From Monosporascus cannonballus (taxonomy: Eukaryota > Ascomycota > Sordariomycetes > Xylariales), in contig QJNS01000079.1 in the NCBI GenBank assembly GCA_004154925.1, positions 186,001-250,000 on the forward strand: 64,000 bases of DNA, written 5' to 3'. Shown piece by piece: positions 1-10,776 of this stretch (the stretch's first letter is position 1; every line of letters begins with the position of its first letter). The notes under the pieces were generated by a model. It saw only the letters and a list, made by a program, of their open reading frames with translations. It had not been told where the DNA came from and ran no database searches. The translations under genes and the position numbers were made by a program.

Positions 1-3000
1 TTATTTAAAAATAATAAAAAACAAAAAGATAATATATTTTACGTTCGGGATATAATAAGTTTAATTAAGGGAAAAAACGAGATGCAACTTTTACTTTTTA
101 CAGAACGGCGTTAGGACCTATGGAATTCGGCATTACCCATAAATAAAAATAAAGCTAAATTAAATATGTTAATTGCGGCCAAATAGGACATAAGGTTTAT
201 AAATATAAGAAATCCAAAAGTTACGACAAAATAATTAAATTTTTATACCGGAAAAATAATCCAGGAATAATTAAAAAAACGATAATAAAGCCATTAATAT
301 AATTTAAACCAAATATTTAGCAGGCCCATAATAAAAAATCTACTAAGAATTATTATAACAAAAAATCCGACGAAAAATGTAAAAAGTTAAAAAATTAATT
401 TAATAAGTATCGCAAATATAATAAGAAATATTATAAGGATAATTACGTAAATACTAAAATTAAATAAAAAAGGTTTATCCCGGAACCCTTAATTAATACG
501 GCAAAATATACGTTATATACTGTCAACGACGAGAATATCCCTATTACGAAAAATAAAAGCAATATATCCATAAATAAATTACCCGTATATATTATAAGGG
601 ATTCGATTTTCTAAATCGTGCCGGAAATAATAAGGACAATAAATAATAATATCGACATTTTCGAATTATAATCCTAAAAAATATTTAATAAATAGCCAAA
701 AAAAAAGCTGGCTTAAAAAAAAGTAATATCCGTAGGAAAATCCTTTTTGTTATTATGGATAATATAATTATTAAACGGAAAAGGAATTAATCCAGCGTAC
801 GGTAAGAAAGTATTATTAAAAAGTTATTACGTATTTTTATTTTTAGTTCATATTTATTACGGATCCTTAGAAAAAAAGGTTATTAAAGAAAAAATACGTT
901 AATTTACAAAAAATCTTTGGAATAATAATTAGGACGACATATAATAAGATATAATTATAAATATAAAAAAATAATTTATTCGATAAGAAAAACATTGCAA
1001 AAAAACCAGGAGTAGTTAATATAATTCGAAAAAATAATACGTCAGCAATAATAACATATATAGCAACTTAACGCGTTAAACGAAGAAATATAAATAAGGT
1101 TTAATAAATTCGATCAGAAGTTAAAAAAAAAATTACTTATAAAAAAGCTATAAAATAACAAAATTTAAAAAAGTTAAAAAGAATTCCTAAAAAAGGTTTT
1201 AAACGCGACAATAAAAAACGTTAACGACTTTATTATTTTGGACATACAAATCGGAACGTATTAATATATTGTAATAGTGGATTACGAAGTTTTGTGCGGG
1301 AATTATATTGTACCAGATATAATTAATAAGTTTAAATTAATATAAAAATATAAGTTAAAACTTTATATAACGACAAACACCGAAAGTTAGGAATTCGTTT
1401 ACAATAACCAAAATTTTATATACGAAATTAATTACTTTGAAATTTTTATTAAAAAACAATATTAAACGGTTAATTTCAATATTGTTTTATTCGAAAATTA
1501 TGATATAATTTTAAAATTATTATAAATATGTTAATATTAAATTTTGATTAACAAAAAAACTGGTTAAATAAAATTCGTTTTATTCCTTATTAATAAATAC
1601 AAAAAAAGAAATTAAAATCTTAATATTCGATCGATAATAGCGACGAATATAAATATAAGGACATAATAAATACCTTATTACCTAAAAAAATAAAATAAAA
1701 AACGGATAATAAAAAAACAATATAACGTATCGTTATTATTATTAAAGCAAAATTAAAACCATTAAATAATAATTTAAAATAATAAAAACAATAGCTCAAA
1801 AAATTAAAAAAAAATTGATTACTATGTTATTATAATATTATAAATATAAATAACTTTTCAAAAGAAAACTTAATATAAAGTTATCAGAATATAGCAAATA
1901 AAATTACGAAATAATTTTTAAAAAAGGATTTTCGATAAAATTTTACCTTATTTATAACCTTAACGGAAACGAATTACGTATTTTTAAAAGTACCTGGAAA
2001 GTCGGCTATAAAAAGGATAAATTCGGTTTTCGAAATTATTAACAAAATACCTTATATTTTTCGTAATAAAGAAAAATGAAGAATTATGATTTATGGTTAA
2101 TTATCCACAATTAAATAATATTATTATTAAAAATTAAATATTATTTTTCTTAATTACAGAAATAAAGGACCAATTTTACGGAATTAAATAATTTATAACA
2201 TTCGATTTTAAAAATAAATATAACTTTATTAAAATTAAAAAAAGATACGAATAAAAAATAATTTTAAAACAAAATACGGATTATTTGAATATTTAATTAT
2301 ATTAATAGGATTTACGAACGTATTAATAATGTTTTAGCGAATAATTAATTATGTATTACGAAAATAATTTGATATTTTCGTTATTTGTTATTTCGACGAT
2401 ATTCTCATTTTCTTAAAAACGGAAAAGATATATGCAAAATACGTTTATAAAATCTTTTAAGTTTTATAGGACGTAAAGGTACTTATTAATACGGAAAAGA
2501 ATTAATTTTATACATAAAAAGTGGAATATTTGGAATATATTATTATCGCAAGATATATTAAAATAAATCCCAAAAAAATCGTTGCAATTACAAAATAACA
2601 AACGCCAATAATAGTTAAAAAGGTACAGGTATTTTTTGGATCCGCTAATTATTACCGGAAAGTTATTCGAAATTTTAGCAAAATAATTATATTTTTAATA
2701 ATTTTTACGAAAAAAAAAGGAATTTGAACGGACGCCAGATATAAACAATATATTTCAGGATATTAAGGATGTAATTATTAACGAATTAATATTAATTATA
2801 TACAATATAAACCGTTCCGTTAAATTAAAAACCGATATTTCGGATTACGCGTTAAGCGTAATAATCGGATAACGAAATAATTAAGATAAATTGCATTTTA
2901 TTATATTTTTTTGGTATAAATTAAAAAAAGCCGAATTTAATTACAATATTCCAGATAAGGAATTTATGGCTATTATTATAGCATTTCGAAAATTTAGGCA

Positions 3001-4660
3001 TTTTTTAAAAAGAAATTTATATTAGGTTAAAGTTTATACGGATTATCAAAATCTTACCCGATTTACCATAATCAAAAAAACTTACAAAACGATAATTTCG
3101 TTACGTAAAAAAATTGGCAAACTTCGATTTCGTAATTATTTACAAACAAAAATTAAAAAATAGCAAAATAAATATATTAAGCAGGCGATCAAATTTCGAA
3201 AAAAATTAGTTAAAATTAACTATATAATTTTTGTTATTATTACAAAAAAATATTTACGTTTACGATAAATTACGATAATTCGGGTAATACCTTTAAATAT
3301 ATATTAAAGAATTTAGTAATATAACGATAATCTCCCAGAAAACCAAAGAACGAATAAAATGCAAATTACAGAAAAATATTAAAAGGATTTAATACGAAAG
3401 ATATACGAATTTTAATTATACGGATATCTAGGGATTTATAAAACTTTAAAACGATTTTGACGTACATATTTTTTTCTTAAAATAAAATTAACGTTATAGA
3501 AAATTATACAGTAATATGATATTTACGCCAAAATAAAAACTCGACGACATAAGCCATATTGAAAATTACAGCTATTATTAGTTACAAAATAACCGTAATA
3601 TTTAGTTATATTCGATTTTATTATTAAATTTTTTATATTAAAAGATTTAATTACAAGAATATATTATAATAGTATTTTCGTAATCGTCGACCGATTTACG
3701 AAATTTTCTTATTTTTCACTATATTATAAGCATACAAATGCCGAACAAATAATATATATTTTTTTAAATATATTTTTAATATATACGGATTATTAATAGA
3801 AATTATATTAAATAAAGAATTAATTTTCGTATTTAAGTTTTAATAAGGTGTTATAACATAAATCGGCTTAAATTATAAGTTATTTAATACGTTTAAATTA
3901 TAACTAAATAAATAAACAAAATAAATCAATTAAATTTTAAAAACTTATTTACGATATTACATTAATTACGAATAAAATAATTAGGTTAAAATATTGCTAA
4001 TCGTATAATTAATTTATAATACTAGTTACTACGAAAATATTGAAATAATACTTAGAAACGTAAATTTTGGTTTTAATTTAAAAATTTATAAAAAAATACG
4101 TGATAATAATGTAATTAATATTAAAATAATTTTTACGTTAAAATAATTACGATAATTATATTAAGAAATAAAAATAAAGTTAAAATTCGTACGAAATTAA
4201 ATAAGTAAGTATTATAATTAAAAAAAGTTAAAAAAATTAATTTTCGAAAAAGGGGAAATAATTTTTTTATTACAAAAAAATTTAAATAAAATGATTTAAT
4301 AAGAAATTCGATTTCAAATATATTGGCCCTTATAAAATCGCCAAAAAGCTTTCAGAAAATAATTACCAATTAGAACTTTTACCAAAAATCACATTTTATC
4401 TAATTTTTTATATTTCCTTATTCGAATTAACAGCAAATATAATTAAAGTATGTACGATATAAAACGATATAAAAATAAAAGACGAATAGGTATATAAAAT
4501 GGAAAAAAATATTCGATATACGGAAATAAAATAAATTTACCTAATATTTAATTAAGTAAAAAAAGCATCTAAATTTCAAAAATACTTAAAAGCCCGCCAA
4601 AAATCTTATTGGCGCTTAACGTTTATTAAAAAATTTTTATTAACAACGACAGAATTACCC
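1..4660 (+). pseudogene. gag-pol relic of family A copy 1
   Basis: Many in-frame stops, but domains can be followed. A gag CCHC zinc knuckle lies at 165-206 (pattern x-V-N-C-G-Q-I-G-H, outer cysteines now Tyr). A retropepsin-like segment with GNYI lies near 1270-1330. The RT active site reads YFDD at 2389-2400, followed by ILIF. An RNase H segment with YTD near 3038 follows. An integrase core with IFVIVDRF is at about 3670-3700. A C-terminal chromodomain with a degraded YLVKW-type core is at about 4540-4620. The first Met is outside the window. RT, integrase and chromodomain together make the chromovirus call firm; the reading frame is interrupted mostly by TAA/TAG of the type RIP makes from CAA, CAG and TGG. 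Confidence 0.8.
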
Positions 4661-4799
4661 GAAATAAGGGTATTTCAGTTTATAAAATCTAAAGAGGAAA
4701 GTTTTTGATTTACCATACTTTAATTAATAACGTCCACCTTATTTAAGGCCTGTATTTCGATTATAAACTTTGATTCTAATTGCGCAAAATTATTGGAAT

Positions 4800-5179
4800 T
4801 AATTAAAAATTAAAGGGTATAATTAATAAATTTCGTATTCTGGGATTAATAATGCTAACGTTAACGACGTATACGAAAAAAACGTACAAAAACTTCGGAT
4901 AAAAACTTTTCGGCCGTTAGCTTTTCCTTTTTTTAATTTTTTCGATTTTGTGGTATAACGATTAATTATGGAAACGGGAACTCTTATCCCATTATACGAA
5001 CATTTTCGACGAACGCATTCCTTATAACGAAAAACCCCGTTTATTATTTAGTAATTAAGCTGCCGAACAAAATAAAAAAAATAAAAAATCGCGTTAAAAC
5101 CTTTAAGTTCAATTAAATTAGCCAGGGCAAATCGTTATTCGGATTTGCGGAAACGACGTTTAGATATACCGGAAAACAT
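4800..5179 (-). pseudogene. antisense accessory gene of family A, copy 1
   Basis: On the strand opposite to gag-pol, between chromodomain and 3' LTR, a frame begins near 5179 (MFSGISKRR) and runs toward 4800. It holds ECVRRKCSYN followed by VPVSIINRY, then a Lys/Glu/Leu-rich stretch (KLTAEKFLSEV) that looks like a coiled coil. One single-base frameshift lies in an A run near the middle, with two or three RIP-type stops. The same layout occurs in the other family A copies (6221-6430, 26161-26448, 43090-43560, 50501-51070, 56960-57470), which supports a real gene. From memory such cysteine plus coiled-coil hypothetical proteins recur in fungal genomes; the function is not known to me. Confidence 0.6.
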
Positions 5180-5245
5180 ATTAAGCGAATACAAAAGCAT
5201 ACCAAAAAAAAATCTTAAGGGCAAGATTTGTGGAAAGGAAAATCA

Positions 5246-5664
5246 TATCATAACCTAACAAGCTACGGCCTCCAGAAACAGTTTAATATAATCCAACTAT
5301 AAGTGCGCGATGGGGCAGGTCACGTGATGGATCACCAATTCACTGGTGGTAAGCCAGTGAGCCGGATTACCAACTTACTGGTGGTAAGCCAGTAAGCCGG
5401 ATTACCAGTTCACGGGTGGTAATCCAGCTAACAGGAATAAAATATATATGCTTATTAATTCCATAATTGACATAATTTTAGCTTATAATAAACCATTTAT
5501 TAATACTAATCGTTTATAATATAACATTATTATTTAAGATATTTTTAGTATTACAAAACGTAATACGTTATTATATTTGTTATTCAGATTCCCACGATAC
5601 TTCTGTTAATATAAACCCGTCGACTTAAGGTTTAATAATTGGTTAAACCGCCTAGCTCGTTACA
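5246..5664 (+). repeat. 3' LTR of family A copy 1
   Basis: It starts TATCATAACC, the RIP-mutated form of TGTTACGACC in other copies, and ends CGTTACA (elsewhere CGTCACA). The downstream part (from about 5440: AT-rich box, then ACCCGTCGACTTAAGG and TTGGTTAAACCGCCTAG) is shared with all family A LTRs. The upstream part (U3) is unique to this copy. Confidence 0.85.
5329..5433 (+). repeat. 35-bp tandem repeat x3 in LTR U3
   Basis: Three direct units at 5329-5363, 5364-5398 and 5399-5433, each beginning GGATYACCA and containing GGTGGTAA. Each unit also contains a short internal palindrome (ACTGGTGGTAAGCCAGT). This is a U3 minisatellite. Confidence 0.85.
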
Positions 5665-5910
5665 CGGATTACCAGTTTACGGGTGGTAATCCAGCTAACA
5701 GGAATAAGATATATACGCTTATTAATCCCATAATTTAAATAATTTTAACTTACAACAAAACACTTATTAATATTTATCGTTTGTAATAACAAGGTATTAA
5801 GAAACGTAATACGATTATTATATCTATTGCTCAAATTCCTACGATACTTCTGCCAACATAAACCCGTCAACTTAAGGTTTAATAATTGGTTAAACCGCCT
5901 AGCCGTCACA
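5665..5910 (+). repeat. tandem partial copy of the LTR 3' half
   Basis: It repeats 5398-5664, starting at the third 35-bp unit (GGATTACCAG) and ending AGCCGTCACA. The pattern fits unequal exchange between minisatellite units, giving one and a half LTRs in tandem. The two copies differ by several substitutions. Confidence 0.75.
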
Positions 5911-6220
5911 TAACGCGACTGCCTTCTTTAATTATTTTTGCTTTATCGCCTACAAACGCTCCTATTCTTTTAATTTATCTAACGATTAAAACTTACGCTA
6001 TACTATAATAACATTCTTTAAGCGGGCCAACGCCTTTTAGTTACGCAAATAAATAAAACGAAAAAAAATTCGTTTATTTCTTTTTAATAACAACATTAAG
6101 CCTTAAAATAAAGCCGTTAAAGCTTTAATAATCGCTTTTCGGCAAACCCCTTTTCCCGCCCCAAATGTTAATACTTTCGATAAATATTTTGCAAAAAAAA
6201 AGCGGGATATCGGTACTATC

Positions 6221-6430
6221 TCAAAACCAACCCCGATTAATACACTTTTTACACTTCGAAACCTTTTCTATCATTTCACAATAAATATTTTTCGAAAAAT
6301 AATAAAAACAAGGTATAACTATGCATATCATCATAATAACTTCATATCCGAATTCGTTAAAAGCCTTTACGAAATTAATATGACAAACAGTAAAAAAACG
6401 AAAAAACAACAAATTTTGGAAATACGACAT
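6221..6430 (-). pseudogene. antisense accessory gene fragment, copy 0
   Basis: An open stretch of 69 codons opposite to gag-pol. It contains DF/NFVKAFNEF, VIPCFYYFSKNIYCEMIE and SKCKKCINRG: a cysteine-rich pattern in which five cysteines survive. Related copies show Tyr at these places, the change RIP makes from TGT/TGC. The coiled-coil part of the gene would lie downstream (toward 5930) and is heavily broken. Part of the gene family described at 50501-51070. Confidence 0.55.
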
Positions 6431-6514
6431 ATTTAAAGACGAAAAAAATGAAAAATCACTTACTAAATAAAAAAAAGATATTTTAAAAGCAAGATTTTTG
6501 AAAAAGAAAAATCG

Positions 6515-6890
6515 TATTATAATTTAAACAAGCTTCGATCACAGGAAACGATTAAATAAGAATAACACGAATTACCTCTCGGATTACGTAACAAATAATT
6601 ATTACCAAACCAATAATTACCAATAATAAATAAAAATCCTAAAAAATCATAATTACTACCAAATACGTAATTACAAACGATCAAACCAAGAAAAGGAATT
6701 ATATATATACTTATTATTTTTATAATTAAATATCGCCAGCTTATAATAACATATCGTTATTAAAGGCGCTCTTGATATTACGAAACGTAATACGTTACTA
6801 TATCTATTACTCAGATTTCTACGATATTCCTGCTAATATAAACTCGTACGACTTAGGTTTAATAGTTGGTTAAACCGCCTAGCCGTCACA
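6515..6890 (+). repeat. 3' LTR of family A copy 0
   Basis: Starts TATTATAATT (mutated TGTTACGACC) and ends CCGTCACA, 376 bp. The conserved downstream half matches the other family A LTRs. The U3 part has repeated ATTACCAA-type motifs. Confidence 0.8.
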
Positions 6891-8029
6891 CTTTGGGTAT
6901 CTTTGAACTCTGTTGCTACAGTACATTTTCTTCCCCGCATACAGTACTAATATAACTAAGTTAAATATAGCTACATAGCTCGAAACCGCCAGGGATCGTT
7001 GTCGGAAAGGCGTCGCAACTCGGCAATTCGTGGCACCGTCTTATAGCAAACGGGGTAACCTAATGTTCCATGCTAACTCGGGCCCGCAAGGCCACTTACT
7101 AGGGTAGACTGAGCCGCCATACAGCCTCATCGTACAGGGGTTACTATGTCCCCGCAATATTTCGTCTTTGAGCCCGACTTCTCAAATAGGAAAGTTATTA
7201 AAAGGCCTGCGCCCCGTGATTATGGGTCCGATAGGTCCGAATGGGTATAAACTATTGGTCCGTCTCCTAGACTCATGCTAATTTGTACGGCCCGTCCGAG
7301 AACTGGCAACGCCCTGGGAGCTCTGGAGCCCTGGAGCACTTGGCCCTGGCTTTTGTTTGACCTGAACCTTATCGCCGACCTGGCCTAACTAGCCTAACCT
7401 GACTGACCTAATCTAACCGACTTCGTCGTCGGTACCCTTACCCCGGACTGAGAGGGAGGATTGTCGTTATCCTTGACCGTCGACCTGGCTAAACGTCAAT
7501 TAAAAACGAGTAGCTCCGCTTCGTGGTACGTGGGTGGGAACGGGGCGCCGCGTAGCCGTTGCGCAACCGTCGACCTGGCTGACTGTCGACTTGGAATTTG
7601 CGCTTTAAAAAGAGGGCATATATCGTGCTTGCCGCAGCGCCTGGTAGGCTCATGTTACAGCCTGCATAGCCCAGATAAGCGGAAGGTTAGGGGTACTTCT
7701 TAGCAAACCAATCAGCACCAAGTACCGAGCAAAAATAGGATCGGCTAGCGGCCGAGCGAGCCTCAGATTTAACAAACTGTAAGCCAGGGCGCTGTTGAAG
7801 TCCGAGGTGGCAGGGTAAGTATGCTAGAAGCCCAATGCTATTGCCTAGCTTCACGAGTAAGTCTAGCATAATTGATCTTGTATAATATTAATTACATAAT
7901 TCTATATTGTTGGCAGCCTCAGTCAAGCGGAAGCTACTTAAACAACGCCTTTGGTATCATAATCAATACCATCGATGCTCTCTGGTGTCACTCATTTCTC
8001 GAAACTCACCTAATTTGACTACACTCATT
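6891..8029. other. gene-free start of the GC-balanced island
   Basis: About 1.1 kb of unmutated sequence between the LTR end and the carboxypeptidase start. I see no protein-coding gene. Weak structure: a run of CCTAAC/ACCTGAC-like words at 7380-7420, and a 15-bp direct repeat ACCGTCGACCTGGCT at 7476-7490 and 7566-7580. An AT-rich stretch at 7870-7910 lies about 130 bp before the ATG and could contain promoter elements of the carboxypeptidase gene, but I cannot define a box. Confidence 0.5.
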
Positions 8030-10165
8030 ATGGCTCCCTTCTTCCGCAACCTTTTGTTCGGCAATGGGTTATTCGCAGCAGCTATAGCAGCTGTTGTTCC
8101 ACGAACTCCGGATAACTTCGAAGTTAACTCAGTTTTGGATCCCAGCGTATCTCTGTCTTTCAAAGAGGTGTGTGTCGACTCCTATGACCCGCTCACATGC
8201 GGCCTCTAATGATTTTAAGACTAGCATCTGCGAAACTACCCCAGGGGTCAAATCATATTCTGGTTATGTTAACATCCCAGCAAATCCTGAGGAGGGGCGT
8301 GAGTTCGATATACACTCGTTCTTCTGGTTTTTTGAAGCCCGTAAGGATCCGGCGAACGCACCACTAGCACTTTGGCTCCAAGGCGGCCCGGGATCGCCTT
8401 CCATCCCCGCAGCTATCGGGGAGAACGGCCCTTGCGACGTAACGCCCGATTCTAAAGGCACGACCCTTAACTCATGGAGCTGGAATAACGAAGTCAACAT
8501 GCTCTACCTCGACCAGCCTGTTCAGACGGGATTTTCTTATGACAAGATCATCAATGGGACAATCGATGAGACATCGCTCCCGTATTACGTGGCACCAGCA
8601 GAGAAGTACGAAGATCTAAACTATCACACCTTAGCCGGCAAATTCTCTTCGCAAGACCCACGGAATACAACGCCCACCACAGGGACGGCTGCCCTTGCCG
8701 CCTGGCATTTTATGCAGATCTGGATGAAAGAGTATGGGAATCTCTGTTGTTATCAGATGTTCAGAACACTGACAATCATAGGTTCCCTAAGTACAAGCCG
8801 AACGACAGAAGCTTCTCAATATGGGGCGAATCATACGCCGGCCACTATGCTCCCACTTTCTCCGACTTCTTCCTGGGCCAGAACGATAAGATTGCAGATG
8901 GCAGTCTTGATAGCTCCGCGATTCCTCTGCATCTCGACACTGTCGGGCTAGTGAATGCTTGTATCGATATCACAACCCAAATGCCCTTTTATCCAGAGTT
9001 TGCTTTTAACAATACATACGGCCTGCGAATCATCAACGAGACCGCCTACAAGGCAGCAGTAGATGCTTGGCCGGCTTGCAAGAGCAAAATTGAGAAATGC
9101 CGAACACTGGAGGCCAGGAAGGACCCGGAGCAACTCGGCAACGACGAGGAAGTTAACGAGGCATGTGCAGACGCTTATAAGAGTTGTTTCGCAACAATGC
9201 AAGAGCCTTACCAACCGCTCGTGGTAGGTGGTTTCTCCTCCACGACCCAACCTCCTACTCACTATTCCTCAGAACAATGTCTTCGATGTGACAGCCGCCA
9301 TTCCTGGCTCCTTCCCGCCCAAGTATGCTGCTGGGTACCTGAACAACAAGACTATCCAGGAGGAGCTCGGCGTCCACGTCAACTTCACAGGCTTGAGCAC
9401 AGCTGCCTCAACTGGTACGTGCTTCGCACCACTTGTTGATTATATATACCTAACATGTGCCAGCGTTCCCTGGCAGAGGAGACTTCGTACGTGGCCGCAA
9501 TTTGGAAATCCTTGGTGAACTTCTAGACAGCGGTGTTAAAGTCGCCCTCATGTACGGCGATCGGGACTACCAGTGCAACTGTGAGCTTTGGTCACTCTAG
9601 GATTGAACTTCTAGCTAACGTCTGGGATAGGGCTGGGTGGTGAAGCGATAAGTTTGGCTATTGAGTCTAAAATCTCCGCAGCCTTCCGTAAGGCTGGCTA
9701 CGCTGAGATTCACACCAATGATAATTATGTTGGAGGCATGGTACGACAGCACGGCAACCTGTCGTTTGCACGAGTCTTCAACGCAGGTCATGAAGGTAAC
9801 ATATACGGGCGCTATCACTTTACGTACATGGGTATGGCCGGCTAAGACTTGACTCTGCAGTTCCTTACTATCAGCCGGAGACGGCATACGAAATTTTCAT
9901 GAGGGTCACGGCGAACAAAGATGTAGCAACTGGAAAGGTTAAAATAAGCGGCTGTGGGTCGGAGTACTCGACGAAGGGCCAAGGGAACATCTTCGCGATC
10001 TCGAACGGCTTGCCTACTCCGCACAAGCAGGAATGCTACTTCTGGGATATGTTTGAGACTTGCGAGCAGGAACAGATCAAGCTAGCCAAGGAAGGCTCGG
10101 CCATCTTCGAAGATTTCATCATGACTGGGTATAGATCGGACAATGGAACAGTTGTTCGCTTCTAG
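8030..10165 (+). CDS. secreted serine carboxypeptidase (peptidase family S10), intact
   Basis: Removes C-terminal amino acids from peptides; family S10, closest in feel to carboxypeptidase S1. Proposed exons: 8030-8167, 8220-8731, 8782-9223, 9273-9414, 9464-9580, 9631-9795, 9861-10165. Six introns of 49-65 bp, all GT-AG, several with CTAAC/CTGAC branch sites, giving 606 residues. The N-terminus MAPFFRNLLFGNGLFAAAI followed by a small-residue stretch looks like a signal peptide, so the enzyme is probably extracellular or vacuolar. The oxyanion segment WLQGGPGS is at residues 98-105. The catalytic triad is complete: Ser234 in GESYAGHY, Asp444 in YGDRDYQCNW, His504 in AGHEVPYYQPE. There are several N-glycosylation sequons. 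Length is slightly above the usual 480-560. No RIP damage, although a gypsy LTR ends 1.1 kb upstream. The frame joins across every intron, which supports the model. Confidence 0.93.
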
Positions 10166-10776
10166 TTGAAGCTAGGCAGCGCTTCTTCTCACGCTCTGTT
10201 TCTGGTCTATCGGCCGTCCAGAGATACCCCTAATTAAGTTTAATGCTAGTAATGTTGAGCAGACTCATTAGTGTGGGAATCCACCTTAAGCATGATAATC
10301 AATGAATGCACTGACAATTGTGTATTGAAAAAGGTTCCAAGTAGAATACCCCTTAACCCTACCCCGACAGCGTGCTTGGTTCAACCAGTAAAGTCATGCA
10401 CAGTAAGAAGCAAGGCTCAATTTCGGTGTAGTTACACCACCTGTTAGACCAGTTACACTACCTACCACCTGTAAGGCTAGTCACGGATTCCAGAATCTGC
10501 CCAAGGCTCGCACATCCGCGCTGTTATGGATTTCGGGATCCGGAAATCCGCTTACCGGCTGGTTAGGTTGGCCGACTGATATACGTCACCCACACGTACA
10601 CATTTTTTTTTCACCTCCTTCAATCAAATCAAACTTTGTTCATTATCACTTCCCCACCGTAAAGAGGTTACACAGCCGGCTTCTTCGTCTCCTAACCCTA
10701 CGCGCCATCGCCGCTTGTAGGCTCGTTTCTCCTCTTCCCAGCCCGATTCTGGAACGACATCTGCAACCCGACAACC
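10166..10776. promoter_or_regulatory. intergenic region, promoter of the HNH gene
   Basis: Un-mutated 611 bp between two genes on the same strand. Near the downstream gene it is pyrimidine-rich (TTTTTTTTCACCTCC at about 10603 and further C/T-rich tracts), as is common just upstream of fungal starts. An imperfect 22-bp palindrome at 10528-10549 (GGATTTC...GAAATCC around CGGGATCCGG) could be a CGG-type zinc-cluster site; this is inference. GTTACACYACC occurs twice at about 10430-10465. No coding sequence is recognised. Confidence 0.4.

Larger units (their letters stand above)
1..5664 (+). mobile_element. Ty3/gypsy chromovirus, family A copy 1 (5' end outside window)
   Basis: RIP-degraded LTR retrotransposon cut by the window edge; position 1 corresponds to about 21118 of the complete copy at 20034-26818. 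Order is gag, protease, RT, RNase H, integrase, chromodomain, antisense gene, 3' LTR, typical of Ty3/gypsy chromoviruses. The 3' LTR begins at 5246. The right flank TAACG (5911-5915) is the expected TSD partner, but the left partner is outside the window. The element appears inserted in another family A copy whose 3' tail resumes at 5911. It is dead: stops lie in every domain. Confidence 0.85.
5911..6890 (+). mobile_element. 3' tail of a second family A gypsy (copy 0)
   Basis: Aligns by eye with about 25850-26818 of the complete copy: post-chromodomain region plus 3' LTR. Its 5' part is not in the window, probably because copy 1 is inserted in it and the rest lies beyond position 1. The LTR ends precisely at 6890, where unmutated DNA begins. 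Confidence 0.75.

Noticed and set aside
7461..7703. 80-codon + strand frame upstream of the carboxypeptidase, and 7687-7869 on the - strand
   Set aside because: No recognisable motif, no splice or start context, and the overlapping frames differ; GC-rich chance frames.
8264..9262. - strand frames 8264-8500 and 8948-9262
   Set aside because: Shadows of carboxypeptidase exons 2 and 3, which contain the conserved S10 motifs.
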